This document shows positions 45,275-56,062 of a stretch of 64,000 bases of DNA, piece by piece. How positions within the stretch are numbered: the stretch's first letter is position 1; every line of letters begins with the position of its first letter. The translations under genes and the position numbers were made by a program. The stretch is from positions 1,876,648 through 1,940,647 of the forward strand of contig CM073329.1 in assembly GCA_037043015.1 (NCBI GenBank), read 5' to 3'. This DNA is from Bryum argenteum (taxonomy: Eukaryota > Streptophyta > Bryopsida > Bryales > Bryaceae). The notes below the pieces were generated by a model. The model made no database searches. It saw only the letters and a program-made list of their open reading frames with translations, and was not told the DNA's origin.

Positions 45275-47974
45275 TCAGTGCCTGGCACGTCGTTCTGCTG
45301 GTCGCCGGTCGGGACGAGTCTGTTCTCGTGGCAGTTGTTGTTGTCGGCGTGGTGGGGGCTGATTGTCGTACAGCGATCGGATGGCCGCGGCAATGCCCCT
45401 ATGTAGCAAGCGTCGATTTCGGATGGTGTTGGCGTGTTCATGGACATCGTGGACTGTCTTACTCAGCATCTTGTTACAACCTGGACACTGCACATCGCTA
45501 GCCGTGTGATCTGTAAAGCGTTGTGCTAAATCCGGGTGGTTGTTGAAGTACTTTTGAACTTCATCGTGTGCATCCTGGTACTCCTCATCGGCATCGCTAT
45601 CATTCTCAGGTTCCACATGCCAGGTGTTATCATCCGATAGCTGAATCAACGCCTGTCGGTGAGATGCAAATGAAATTTTAGGAGTTACCGGGGTTGAAGG
45701 CTGTGCCGTGGATGTCGTTGTGGATGTCGTTGGGTGTGCTGGTGACTGCTCCTTCTCCTCTGCTACCCTCGGCGATGCCTGTGGTGTCTGCTCGGTGTCG
45801 GTAAGGTGTTCCGGGATGTGCACGCGATCCTGCAATTGCTCCAATGGCATGTCCATACCCTGACCTTCCGCCTCGGTGCCTGTGATGTCCTCCTGCGCCA
45901 TTATTTCGGGGAAGTCTGGTGCCGCGGTAACGTGCTGTGGTGAGTGATGGTGTCCGGTGACTGTGGTATCCACCGTGGTCTCCGTGGGTAGGTTTGTGTC
46001 ATCATGGCTGGATTCTTGCCATTCTCCCTCGTAGTCCGCGTTTAACTGCAATTTTGTGAGCGTCTCCTCGATGCAGGCGGCCACCATGTTGACTGCAATG
46101 TCGTCCGTCTGTGGGGGATCCCGTTGGATTGCCCTAAATAAGATCTCCCCCAATACTGCCGCGGCATCGTGGACCCAAGCTTGCTTGTTGGCTTCGAAGT
46201 TTTCTTCCTCGATAACCAAGGCTCTGCGCCGGTCCTCCAAACTCTGTGCCTCAGGATTTGATGGATTTGTGTCGATCAAATTCTGGCACTGCTGCCGCAG
46301 CTGTTCGTTCTGCGCTGTCATGGATATCAATTGCTCTTTTGCACCGTCCCTTTCCTTAGTGACTCCTTCCAGCTTGAATGTCACCGATTGTATGTCAATT
46401 TGTTTGGCCACGAGCTGGCTTTGTAGTGTCTGAGCAGCACGGTTAGCCTCCTCCACCTTTTGTATGGCCTGACCTAACTCCTCCTCCTGCTTGCGCAATC
46501 GTGTGTGCAGGTCTTGCGTAGTCTTGGAGTATCGGTCCTTCTCATCTTGTAGCTGCCGCTGTTGTCCTTCGGTAGCGTGCAAGTGCCGTAGAACCTTGTC
46601 CACACAGGTTGCCATAGCCGACGCCTGAGCCTCCAGTTGGTCCGCCAGTATGTCGGTGGAGGGTCCCTCGTCATCTGTCCGCTGCCTCTTGTGTGTGCTT
46701 GGTGCCGCGGTGTCCCTGATAGGCTTCATCGGTGATGGCAGCTTCCTGCGTTGTATCTCCACGAATGTTGCCATCGGTGGCAACTTTCCATTCATCTTGT
46801 GGTACTGCAGATACCGCATGATGTAGGTGGACAGAAAAGGTCCGATGGGGCTGGAGTAATCGGTGAATCTTTGATGATTTTGCAATTCAAGACGTAGGTG
46901 ATCCTCGAAAAGCATGCCCCAGTTCACCTTAGCTCTGGCATCTGCGAGAAACAGCAGCTCCAATTGTGCGGGCAACACGTAATTGCAGTTGCACCGACAG
47001 TAAATCTGACTGATGATGCCGCGGATTCGTGAAAACCACGGCTCCTTCAGCATGGCTTCCACAGCGTAGGTGTCGTAACCCTTCTCCCTTGGTTCCAACC
47101 CCGGTATCCTCTACGCACTGTCAGGCTTTTGGAAACCGCAGTCTTCGGTCCACTGTGTGATGCCGGTGCCGTCCCACCCATATTGGTGGTATAGGTACGC
47201 TGCAGAGAAATGCACCTCCACGCCATCCACGGTGCCGGTGGGGTAAGTTCCTCCATGACTACGAGGCTTCATGGTCTCCACGAATTGCCCGCAATGGTTC
47301 ACATTGAGCTTCCAAGTCTTCATATCCTCCCAAAATCGGTGAAGGCTGTGTTTTGTGTCCACACACCATCGATTCTCTGCGCCAATCGAGGAGGTGCCTC
47401 GGCATGAAGAAGGCGCGCCGGCGGCCGGTTTTGCGGAGTCAAATCTGCGTGAAGCCATGGATACCGTGGGCAAGCACCGGATGGAGGAATTGCGTAGCTC
47501 AAACCGCAAGGACGAAGGTCGTAGAAAACAAAGGCGGCGCGGCAAGGAGGCACGAGGAGTGAGGCAGTGAGGCGCTGTGTAAGGTCGCGAATGAGGGCAG
47601 TGAGACCTCAACGGCCTTTTGATGTCCTCGGTTTCCGCGGTAGTGGGAGTAAAAGGCGGCTGAGTGGAGTTTATGACTGTCAGTGACAATCGGCCAAAGG
47701 CCATTTCGGCGGCGATAGATGGCTGCTGATGGTACCCTCTGGCTAGTGTAGGCCTTTCGAGGAGGTCTCCTCCTTGGGCGATATTTTCCTCGGTGTCCCT
47801 GTGATGATTACAGTATGATGTCGTTGTGTCGAAATAATCCACTTGGACATGGTTTAAATAAATAAGGGGTAGGCTTGCCCCTGTGTTATCTGCGGCATCT
47901 TTGGTCTCCACAGGGTTTGTTGAATCGGTGAGATCCTGATGTGGATTTCGTTCTTTTGCTTCCGTGGACAGCAA
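45275..47974 (-). CDS. Gypsy-1 extra ORF (coiled-coil protein), split by one in-frame TAG
   Basis: Two open stretches, 47111-47974 (287 residues) and 45275-47098 (607 residues), lie in the same phase. Only TAG at 47111-47113 and four codons separate them. The first ends with YLYHQYGWDGTGITQWTEDC. The second begins MEPREKGYDTYAVEAMLKEP, then CRCNCNYVLPAQLELLFLAD, and has a long coiled coil (about residues 170-290, Gln/Glu-rich). It ends near HRGIAAAIRSLYDN. It sits between pol and the 3' LTR, like the additional ORFs of plant Tat/Athila-type gypsy elements. No transmembrane segment suggests an envelope protein. The TAG may be a mutation or a read-through signal. Function unknown. Confidence 0.65.
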
Positions 47975-48064
47975 ATTTTGTAGTTGACCCAGACTAACAG
48001 TTGGCTGTTGGTCTGGAATGGTGGAATGATATTGTTTTAATTTTGGTGCGTTGACAATAGTTGC

Positions 48065-49138
48065 CTAGCTGTCATAGTTGTCGTTGTTGACCAAGAGGAC
48101 GGTATTGTTTGGCAAAACTAATTGCACTCTGTAGGGTCCGTGCCAAATTGTTCCTAATTTGGATTTCCTAATTTTTGGATCTCTTGGACACCATAGTACC
48201 ATATCTCCTTTTTGAAACACCCGCGGGGGTTTAGTACCTTGGAAATACTTGGCACTCAGTTCTTGTCTTCGAAGGATGTTGATCTTGGCATCTCCACGGA
48301 ATCCTTCGAGTTTATGTAGGTCTTGTATACGAGCTGCCAAAATGCGGTGAGGCTGATAGTCCCGAGGTTGTATGGATTGGAATGTGGGTACAATATATTC
48401 TGTCGGTAACAGCGGCTGTACTCCGTAGACTAACTCGAATGGGCTGTATTGGGTGGCTGCTTTAGTAGCCACCCGGTAGGCCCATAGTGCTGCGGGCAAG
48501 CAATCATCCCAGTCACCCTGGTTAGCCATCACAAATTTGCGCAGCATGGTCAAAATGGTTTTGTTGGTGGATTCTGCTTGTCCATTTCCTTGAGGATAGT
48601 AAACTGTACTGGTCCTGTGTTTGATGAGATGGTTGTCCATAAGATCTTCGATGACTGCGTTGACAAAGTGGGTGCCTTGATCTGAGATAATCTCCAAGGG
48701 GTACCCGAAGCGGGTAATGATGTTTTCGTAGAGAAAAACCGCGGTTACCATTGCCGTATTGTTGCGTAAAGGTTTTGCCTCTATCCATTTGGTAGTGTAA
48801 TCCGTGGCTACCAAAATATACTTGTACCCCTGCTTTGTGGCTGGTTTAATTGGAACGATAAAATCCAGTCCCCATCGTTGAAATGGTCCCAACGGTGGTA
48901 TCGATTTGAGTAGTACTTTTCCTTGATGCTGAAAATTGGTGGTTGCGGTTTGGCATACGTGGCAATTTTTAATGTATGCGTGGACATCTTTGTGTAACGT
49001 GGGCCACCAATATTTGGCAGCAAGTATTTTGTGAATTGTTGTGTTTGGTCCTTGATGTCCGCCCGCGAAGGCCGGCGTGGAGACTATCAATGACCTTGTT
49101 GTTGTTCCTCGGTGGGCACGCAGAGATGCGAGTTCCAT
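48065..49138 (-). pseudogene. Gypsy-1 integrase (3' part of pol)
   Basis: 357 residues in a different phase from the RNase H. Zinc region HKILAAKYWWPTLHKDV ... CHVCQT, then core residues in GLDFIVPIKP and DYTTKWIEA (D1), SDQGTHF (D2) and YYPQGNGQAESTNK (E3), then WRYRV-like ALWAYRVATKAATQYSPF. The tail (KGDMVLWCPRDPK, GTIWHGPYRVQLVLPNN) is the usual gypsy C-terminal domain; no chromodomain is seen. The stop at 48065 ends pol. Confidence 0.85.
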
Positions 49139-49278
49139 ATCCGCACCTTTTTCGTCATGAGTCTATTGTCGATCATCGGCTGTATAGGGTAGCGTGGTTC
49201 GCACAAAATCGACCTTTTGGGTGCTGTTATCCCATGAGGAATCGAGTCCTTGGCTTAAGTAAGCTATGATGTCGCATC

Positions 49279-49903
49279 TCAGTAATCGGTCGGTGCTTCC
49301 GTGGTATCCATGGAGGCTTGTACTGAAGCAGCTTGTATATATGGTTCATTAAATGAATCATCTATGCCTTCTTCGGTAGCATTGGTGTCGCGGGAAAGAT
49401 AGTCTGCGACGATGTGTCGTTTTCCTGGCACAAACACTACCTCGAAATCGTATTCCATGAGAATCATGATCCACCGAGCGACTCTTCCGGTGATCAAAGG
49501 TTGGTTCACCAAGTAAGATAGACTATGATGATCTACCATGAATCTGAACTTGTTTCCTAACAAGTAATGTCGAAATTTCTTGACTGCGTAGACCATCGCT
49601 AACGCTTCTCTCTCTGTGGTTGAATAATTTCGTTCTGCTTGGTTTAACAACCTGCTAGCGTAGGCCACCGGTTGATCATGTTTGCCGTTGACATTTTGTG
49701 CCAACATAACGCCCACGGCGATCTTGGAGGCATCTGTGTGGACGTGGAAGGGTTTGGCCCAATTAGGTGCCAATAGTATCGGTGCCTGTGAATATGCTTG
49801 TTTTATTTTATCCAACGTTGTCTGGGCTGCCGGGGTCCAGTCTCGGGGGTAGGAATATCCGGCATGGTTTAAGGCAGCTATCGGTGCCTTCAGGTGTGCT
49901 AGC
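49279..49903 (-). pseudogene. Gypsy-1 RNase H (middle of pol)
   Basis: Begins with LAHLKAPIAALNHAGYSYPR, the direct continuation of the segment broken at 56062. It runs through PFHVHTDASKIAVGVMLAQ (RNase H Asp), TEREALAMVYAVKKFRHYL, DHHSLSYLVNQP and DYLSRDTNATEE. It is open as one frame and would be functional if the insertion and upstream breaks were absent. It degrades the RNA strand during reverse transcription. Confidence 0.85.
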
Positions 49904-50388
49904 TGTCAGGGACACGGAAACAGATGATAAGAATATGTGGAAACTAACAAGAACTGACAGGAGCTTGAATTAACAAGAAGAGTACACGAACAACAACAAG
50001 AGAGATGAGCTAGAGCTCCAAGAGATGCGTTGTCGAGACTGAGGTTGCCCTCAGCCTCGACTCCTATATATACTAGCTAAGAAGAAGGTTCTCAGTAACC
50101 TTCCTCAACCTAGGACCTTCTAGGACCTTCCAAGAACTTCCAAGACCTTCCGGAAGCTTCCCGGGGCCTTCCGGAAACTTCAAGGACCTTCCAAAACTTC
50201 CAGAGACTTCCGGGAACTTCAGAAGTTTCGGAAGCTTCTAGAACCTTCTAGAACCTTCCTAAGTTGTCTACCTAGTACGTGGCCGTGACACAGGGAATCT
50301 TCAAGGAATCTTCGAGGAATCTTTTAGGGAATCTTCAGAGAATATTTTAGAAGAACCTTCTAGAAACTTCTTGTGTATGTCCGTGACA
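49904..50388 (-). repeat. Gypsy-2 LTR (3')
   Basis: 485 bp. Carries the heat-shock-element array and the TATA box in the same layout as the partner, with about 15 differences by eye. Confidence 0.94.
50101..50260 (-). promoter_or_regulatory. Heat-shock-element array in gypsy-2 3' LTR
   Basis: Same array as in the 5' LTR, slightly eroded. The six-pentamer core at 50230-50258 is perfect. Confidence 0.78.
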
Positions 50389-50438
50389 TCACCTCCCCTT
50401 CTAGCTTCGAGGTCTCCGAGAAGCAACGTTGTTGTTAG

Positions 50439-50792
50439 TCAATACCAACGCAGGAAAATGAAAATCTGCCGCATGACATCTGCAATAAACTCCAATTGTT
50501 GTTCACGAGGCAAGTGGTTCATCGGTCCTTGAAGCCAACGATAGTGGCCGACGCCTTCCACTTCTGACCAAGCGTGAACTTCTGTGTCTTCGTTATGGAA
50601 TTGTCCTGCAAACACACCTTCTGGCAGACCATTGAAAGCGGGCTCGACCTCAAATACAATCACCAGCGATCGATTGCTCGGAATCCTCCGTCGGCGTCGT
50701 GGCGTAGGCGGTTCTTCATCTCTAGGTCGCCTTCGAGAGTTGGTTGGTTGAGATGGCATAACTGGTATGCTATCTATCTCTTGACTATCCAT
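50439..50792 (-). CDS. Small ORF between pol and 3' LTR of gypsy-2
   Basis: 117 residues, MDSQEIDSIPVMPSQPTNSR with an Arg/Pro-rich N-terminal half, then LVIVFEVEPAFNGLPEGVFA and HRLPREQQLEFI-like hydrophobic-acidic text. It is open although pol is badly broken. Family unknown; it may be an accessory protein or chance. Confidence 0.35.
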   Translation of the reverse strand: MDSQEIDSIPVMPSQPTNSRRRPRDEEPPTPRRRRRIPSNRSLVIVFEVEPAFNGLPEGVFAGQFHNEDTEVHAWSEVEGVGHYRWLQGPMNHLPREQQLEFIADVMRQIFIFLRWY

Positions 50793-50941
50793 GACTAAAA
50801 ACCAAACTATGACTATAGAGAAATTCTATCTAGAACAAAATATGTAAATCAAATGTGAATCAAGGTTGTGTTCACTCTCCCCCTTTTATTCTCCTGAGTG
50901 GGCAAGCGTCAGGGAGAAGTTATCGTCGGAAAGGCTTAGGT

Positions 50942-52427
50942 TTATGAGGATATCGTTGATGAAATTTCATGCACCTTTTCCGGCGCATTTACAAGATTTT
51001 CGGCATGTTCCCACGTTCTTTCATTGATGTCGTATCCGCTCCAATGCACAAAATACTCCAAGTTTCCCCTTCTGCGCCGTGAATCCAGTACCTTATCCAC
51101 CTCATATTCCTCGTGGTTCTCAATTTCGATACTAGGTGGCGGCCCTCGCACTCTTCCCGGAAAAGTCGACTCTCGATAAGGTTCCAATAAAGACACGTGG
51201 AAGACTGGATGTACCTTCATAGTAGTTTGGTAACTCCAACCGATACGCCTGGCTGGATTGATTTGTTTCTGGATGGCAAATGGTCCCAATCTTCGATAGT
51301 CCAACTTATCACACGGCCGTTTGGTCTTGATATTCCGTCGAAGCAGCCATACTTTATCTCCGATCTTGAAAGTAGGTGCCTCATTCCGAAATTTATCTGC
51401 GGACGCCTTGTACAACTCTTGGGCAGTTTGCAATTGAAGTCTCAGCGTTGCTTGAAGTTCCGATAGCTGCTTCGCAAAATCTTTCTGCTGTTGGGTTGTT
51501 ATTAGCCACTGAATTCCATAAATCAAGCTTCGGGTGGTATCCGTAGTTGGCAAAGAATGGTGTTTGTTGGGTCGACGCATGAATAGTGTTGTTGTAGGCG
51601 AACTCGGCAAGCGGTAGATACTCGATCCAATCGTCTTGCTGATAGTTGATGGTGCAACGTAGATACTGCTCCAATACTTGATTCACCCGTCCGCCTCGCC
51701 CGTCGGTTTGAGGATGAAAATCAAGAAGAAGCTTGATATCCACCTTCAATATCTCAAATAGAGATTTCGAACTTGGAGACGAACCGGGTTCCGCGATCCG
51801 ACACAATATCATCGGCAAGCCGAGCCGTGATAACGATATACATTATCGAAAGAGTCTTGTTGTATCTTCGCTCGACGATGTCTTCTTGCAAGGAACAAAA
51901 TGCGCCATCTTCGTCACCGATCTACCACAACAAAGATCTTTGTCAAACGAGTTTGAAGGCGGCAGTCCGTAATGAAATCCATGGAAACTGAAGACTATGG
52001 TCGATGCGGGATAGGCAATGGCCGCAAAAGTCCATAGGGGCGATCCGAGGGTTCTTCGACCTTGAACAAATATCACAAGAGAGAACAAACCCCTTCACAT
52101 CCTTCCACATTTGGGGCCACCAGAAGTCTCGCGAAATAAGCTCCAATGTCTTGTTGTATCCAAAATGTCCTGCAGCTGGAAAGTCATGGCGTGATTGGGG
52201 GACTCGAAGTCGTGTTCGTCCCTTAGGAATATACAGTCGCTCTTCAAAGTACAAAAGATCTCCCTCCACCTTGAACTTGTCATTACCAGACGCTTCTTGA
52301 TCTCGAGAGCTACGAGAATCTTCAATTGTCGCGAGACGTATCTGGTTAAGGAAGTCCGTATCAATTGGCATGTGATAAGCGCAAATTCTAAAATGCTCCG
52401 ATTTGAATGTGGTGCATTGTTGATCAA
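50942..52427 (-). pseudogene. Gypsy-2 integrase with C-terminal chromodomain, frameshifted
   Basis: Zinc region HFGYNKTLELISRDFWWPQM ... CDICSRSK at 51943-52371, core with PQTDGRGGRVNQVLEQYLR and LAEFAYNNTIHAST at 51393-51818, then KIGDKVWLLRRNIKTKRP. The C-terminal chromodomain (50942-51610) reads EYEVDKVLDSRRRRGNLEYF, then VHWSGYDINERTWEHAENL. In this lineage the chromodomain steers insertion to marked chromatin. The pieces lie in different phases, so no full protein is made. Confidence 0.85.
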
Positions 52428-53592
52428 ACGCCGCTTCTCTCGGCCTTAGGCGCGGATACGATCTCCTCGATAAGGCATCGGATAGTCCTTGTTGCTTCCA
52501 GGCCGATAGGTAATAACAAAGTCAAATCGTGACAACGACATATTCCATCGAGCAGCGTCGATTCAAGACTCGAGCCGTCATAAAGTACTCCAAATTCTTG
52601 TGATCCGTGTATACGGTTCTTTGGATGTCTGGCGCCTTCGAGAAAGTGTCGCCACTCTTGGAAGGAATCTACTATGGCAAGAAGTTCCTTATCGTGGATT
52701 TCATAATTGATTTCATTGCAGAGAAAACTTTCGAGAATAGAACGCCACTGGATGAAGCTTCCCGTCCACGTCCATCTGTGAAAGTACGGCTCCCAAAGCA
52801 AAATCAGAAGCATCGGCCTCCAAATAGAAGGCCTTTGTAAAGTCAGGATGTACCAAGATTGGAGTTGTGATAAATGTCATCTTGAGGTCTTGGAATGCCT
52901 TTTCTGCTTGAGGTCCCCATTCGAGCTTGTCCTTACAAGTCAACCGAGTGAGTGGGGCAGCGACTCGAGAATAATTCTTGATGAAGATTCGATAGAAGTT
53001 AGCAAATCCAAGAAAACATTGTACGTCTCTAACCGTCTTCGGAACCTCCCATGATACAATTGCTTCCACCTTCTTAGGGTCCATCTTCAAGCCGTCTGTA
53101 GTTGCAATGAACCCTAAAAACTCCATCTCGGTTTGGTGGAATAGGCACTTCTCCAACTTGGCGTAGAGTCCTCGTTCTCGTAGTTTCTCGAGGACCAAAC
53201 GAACGTGCTTCTCGTGCTCTTCTTCGTTTTTGGAAAATATCAGGATATCATCCAGATAGATGACAACAAAGTCGTCAAGGTGCTCCCGAAAGATGTCATT
53301 CATCATGTGTTGGAAAACAGCCGGAGCATTGGTAAGGCCAAAAGGCATGACATTATATTCAAAATGGCCATACCTTATGCGAACGCCTGTCTTTCCACTC
53401 GTCTCCTTCCTCGATCCGCACGAGGTTGTAAGCTCCCCTCGGATCAATTTTGTAAAGATCTTTGCACGCCCGAGTTTGCTCCAAGAGACCAGAAATCAAG
53501 GGTAGCGGGTAACGATTTTTCTTAGTTACCTTGTTGAGGCCTCGATAGTCCACGCACATTCGTAAGGAGCCATCCTTCTTCTTTACAAACAA
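52424..53592 (-). pseudogene. Gypsy-2 reverse transcriptase and RNase H, frameshifted
   Basis: Fingers: [20 protein letters not shown]. Palm and thumb in another phase: NVMPFGLTNAPAVFQHMMND, VVIYLDDILIFSKN (YLDD box), FLGFANFYRIFIKNYS. RNase H start: [18 protein letters not shown], then [20 protein letters not shown] in a further phase. At least three frame breaks make this copy inactive. The order and motifs are those of chromoviruses. Confidence 0.85.
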
Positions 53593-53781
53593 GATCGGTG
53601 CCCCGGTGGCGACTTTGAATGACGAATGAAGTTCTTCGCTAGATTCTCGTCAATGTCTTTCGCAGACTCCGCTAACTCCGTTTGAGAGAGTTGTAGATTG
53701 GGCCAAAAGGCGGTTGTGCTCCTTCTTGCAGGTCTGGCGGCGGTCGTATGGCCGATGCTCGGTAGTATGTCCGCGTTCTTC

Positions 53782-54408
53782 TTAAAACACGTCCTCAAAA
53801 TCCTTGTATTGCTCTGGTATGCTTGCCGTCGAACTCTTCTCCGTGCTAGTTGGGGCTGCATAGATGACAAAGGGTGCTGCTTCTTTGGATGATCGTACGA
53901 ACGCCCTTGCTCCAATAAACAATGGTTTCCCTATCTTGGGATGTCTACTAGGTTGGCTCTTGGAATGTTTTTTGGAAAAAGGCATTTTCCGCAACTTCCA
54001 ATCTATGGTAGGGTTATGTTGTTCTAACCAAGAGAGACCTAGGATGACAGGGTTTGACGGGGTTCTAATGACATTAAAAACGACGTAACTACTATGGTCC
54101 TTAAACGCCACCTCTATAGGTACTGATTCATGGGTGACACTGCCAGACAATAAAGGTCGTCCATCTATCACCTCTACATAAACAGGTTTGGACTTCTGTA
54201 CTAGACGAATCTTGTGGCGCTTAGCAAATTCTTCATCTAAAAAACAAGTAGATGCTCCCGAATCTAATAGAGCTAAAGTTTTGTGTTTTTGAGGACCAAG
54301 AGACAAGGGAATTGTAAAACAACGGGCAGGTTGGATCAGAGAAAGAGGAACACGATTGTTGTTGTGGCATTGAATCGTCGGCCCGCATGGTTCCCTCGTG
54401 GTGGGCAT
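53782..54408 (-). pseudogene. Gypsy-2 protease region
   Basis: Aspartic protease with LALLDSGASTCFLDEEFAKR (catalytic DSG) and NPVILGLSWLEQHNP (ILGLSWL flap partner), followed by a basic linker. It cuts the polyprotein. The frame is lost downstream near 53790, before the reverse transcriptase. Confidence 0.82.
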
Positions 54409-54822
54409 CGTCGTTTTTCCGGGATCACCGCACGCCTAGTCTTAACAATGTGCGGTTACGCTTCTTGGGGCAATTTCCAACCTTGTGGCCTTCTTCTCCA
54501 TAGCGATCTGAGCAGTCCTTCTTCCATACGCCGTTTCTTCTCTTACGGAGTAAGAGCTTTGACGCGTGCGCGTCGATTTTGGCTTCGCCTCCGAATGAGA
54601 ACTCAAATTGTTTGCCAACATACTCGTGGTGTAGCGACTCGTTTGGTATTTTGGTATTTGGTCTTGACGATTTGGAATAAACGGTTGTCGCACTTTTTAT
54701 AGCTTGGCTAATGGCTTCGTTGAGCGTTTGCGGATCGGAAGAGATAAAGTAGGTCCTTCACATCATCCTCAAACCCCAATAAACCGACTCACCAATGCTT
54801 CTTCGCCCTTTGATTGATGTCA

Positions 54823-55437
54823 CTAGCTTGATTGTCTAAAATCCGATCGTAGAGCGATGCGAGCGCATTCCTTGTCGTAGTGATCGGATCTTTGTTGTAG
54901 CCCATCGGACCTTGTCATGTTCGCCAAATGCTTCGCAAATGCCTCCAAGAACGTCTCAAAGTTGCTCGAGAATTGGCGATCGTTTCGAACAAGGGGCAAA
55001 CCACGACAAAGCTTGCCCCGTAGCAGAGTTCCAACAAGTCCAACGCGCGCCTCCTCCGTCGGATATCGTTCAGGCTGTAAAACTGTTATCAACTTGATTT
55101 GGTTGACAAAACCTCGAAACTTGGAACGCGTTCCGTCGAACTTGTCAAGAAGACTAACTCTAAGCTCGTTCCGTTGTTGAATCATTGGGTTTTGTTGAAC
55201 CAAAGGTGTAGTCGCCTCCTCCGGTGTAGTTGCTTGAGACTGGTGAATCCTGGATGATGTTATCCCGGATGCTCCGTCATTGTGAAGTTTTGCCATGGCT
55301 CCTTCTATCTCCGCTTGTCTATGTGATAATGCAGCAAGAGCACTCATGATGGCATCCAATTTGGATTCCAAATTTTCAGCCATACTAACGTCTTGATCTT
55401 TGACTAAATCTACGAAAGAAAAGAAAAAATTTGACAA
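54823..55437 (-). pseudogene. Gypsy-2 gag
   Basis: Open for 204 residues, starting near MAENLESKLDAIMSALAALS, with a short coiled coil. The capsid-type region follows: LLDKFDGTRSKFRGFVNQIK, TEEARVGLVGTLLRGKL, FETFLEAFAKHL. The C-terminal part and zinc knuckle region (about 54410-54820) is out of frame and eroded, so gag is broken. Confidence 0.75.
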
Positions 55438-55728
55438 TAGAACAATATTGGTTTAGAGAATGGTAATCCGCAACCTCTAAAACACTAGCACACCTTCGAG
55501 AAGAGGGGTAATCCACTCTCTAACAAGAAGGGACTAACTCTGATATTTGTGAGAAGGTAGTCTCGATAAACTGTCAGGGACACGGAAACAGATGATAAGA
55601 ATATGTGAAACTAACAAGAAGCGGGGAGCTTGAATTAACAAGAAGAGTACACGAACAACAACAAAAGAGATGAGCTAGAGCTCCAAGAGATGCGTTGTCG
55701 AGACCGAGGTTGCCCTCGGCCTCGACTC

Positions 55729-55740
55729 CTATATATATAC
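55729..55740 (-). promoter_or_regulatory. TATA box of gypsy-2 5' LTR
   Basis: TATATATATA, palindromic, placed just downstream of the heat-shock-element array in element sense and followed by a GC-richer leader. The matching site in the other LTR is 50064-50073. Confidence 0.7.
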
Positions 55741-55780
55741 TAGCTAAGAAGAAGGTTCTCCAGAACCTTCCTCAACCTAG

Positions 55781-55930
55781 GACCTTCTAGGACCTTCCAA
55801 GAACTTCCAAGACCTTCCAGAAGCTTCCAGGGCCTTCCGGAAACTTCAAGGACCTTCCAAAAACTTCCAGAGACTTCCAGGAACTTCCAGAAGTTTCCAG
55901 AAGCTTCTAGAACCTTCTAGAACCTTCCTA
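55781..55930 (-). promoter_or_regulatory. Heat-shock-element array in gypsy-2 5' LTR
   Basis: Fifteen consecutive 10-base units each place TTC at positions 5-7, and many have GAA in the alternate 5-base slot. This builds nTTCnnGAAn arrays. The best run is GAAGCTTCTAGAACCTTCTA and its continuation at 55910-55928, six perfect alternating pentamers. This is the binding pattern of heat-shock factor trimers. It ends about 40 bp upstream of the TATA box in element sense. A second small group lies at about 56020-56040. Confidence 0.8.
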
Positions 55931-56062
55931 AGTTGTCTACCTAGTACGTGGCCGTGACACAGGGAATCTTCAAGGAATCTTCGAGGAATCTTTTAGGGAA
56001 TCTTCAGAGAATATTTTAGAAGAACCTTCTAGAAACTTCTTGTGTATGTCCGTGACACTAGC

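Larger units (their letters stand above)
49904..56057 (-). mobile_element. Gypsy-2: chromodomain Ty3/gypsy element inserted in gypsy-1
   Basis: LTRs at 49904-50388 and 55572-56057 run TGTCAGGGACACGG ... CCGTGACA. A perfect 5-bp duplication CTAGC flanks the element (49899-49903, 56058-56062). On minus the order is gag, protease, reverse transcriptase, RNase H, integrase with chromodomain, then a small extra frame. The insertion interrupts gypsy-1 pol between reverse transcriptase and RNase H. Pol has many frame breaks. Confidence 0.95.
55572..56057 (-). repeat. Gypsy-2 LTR (5', promoter copy)
   Basis: 486 bp. In element sense: U3 with a GAA/TTC array, TATA box, then R-U5. The bases after it on minus (GTTTATCGAGACTACC) are not a standard primer site; a weak match to the initiator-Met site (AATATCAGAGTTAG) lies about 25 bp further on. 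Confidence 0.92.

Noticed and set aside
44884-45501. 205-residue plus-strand frame
   Set aside because: Lies mostly within the gypsy-1 LTR and opposite the extra ORF; the corresponding frame in the other LTR is different.
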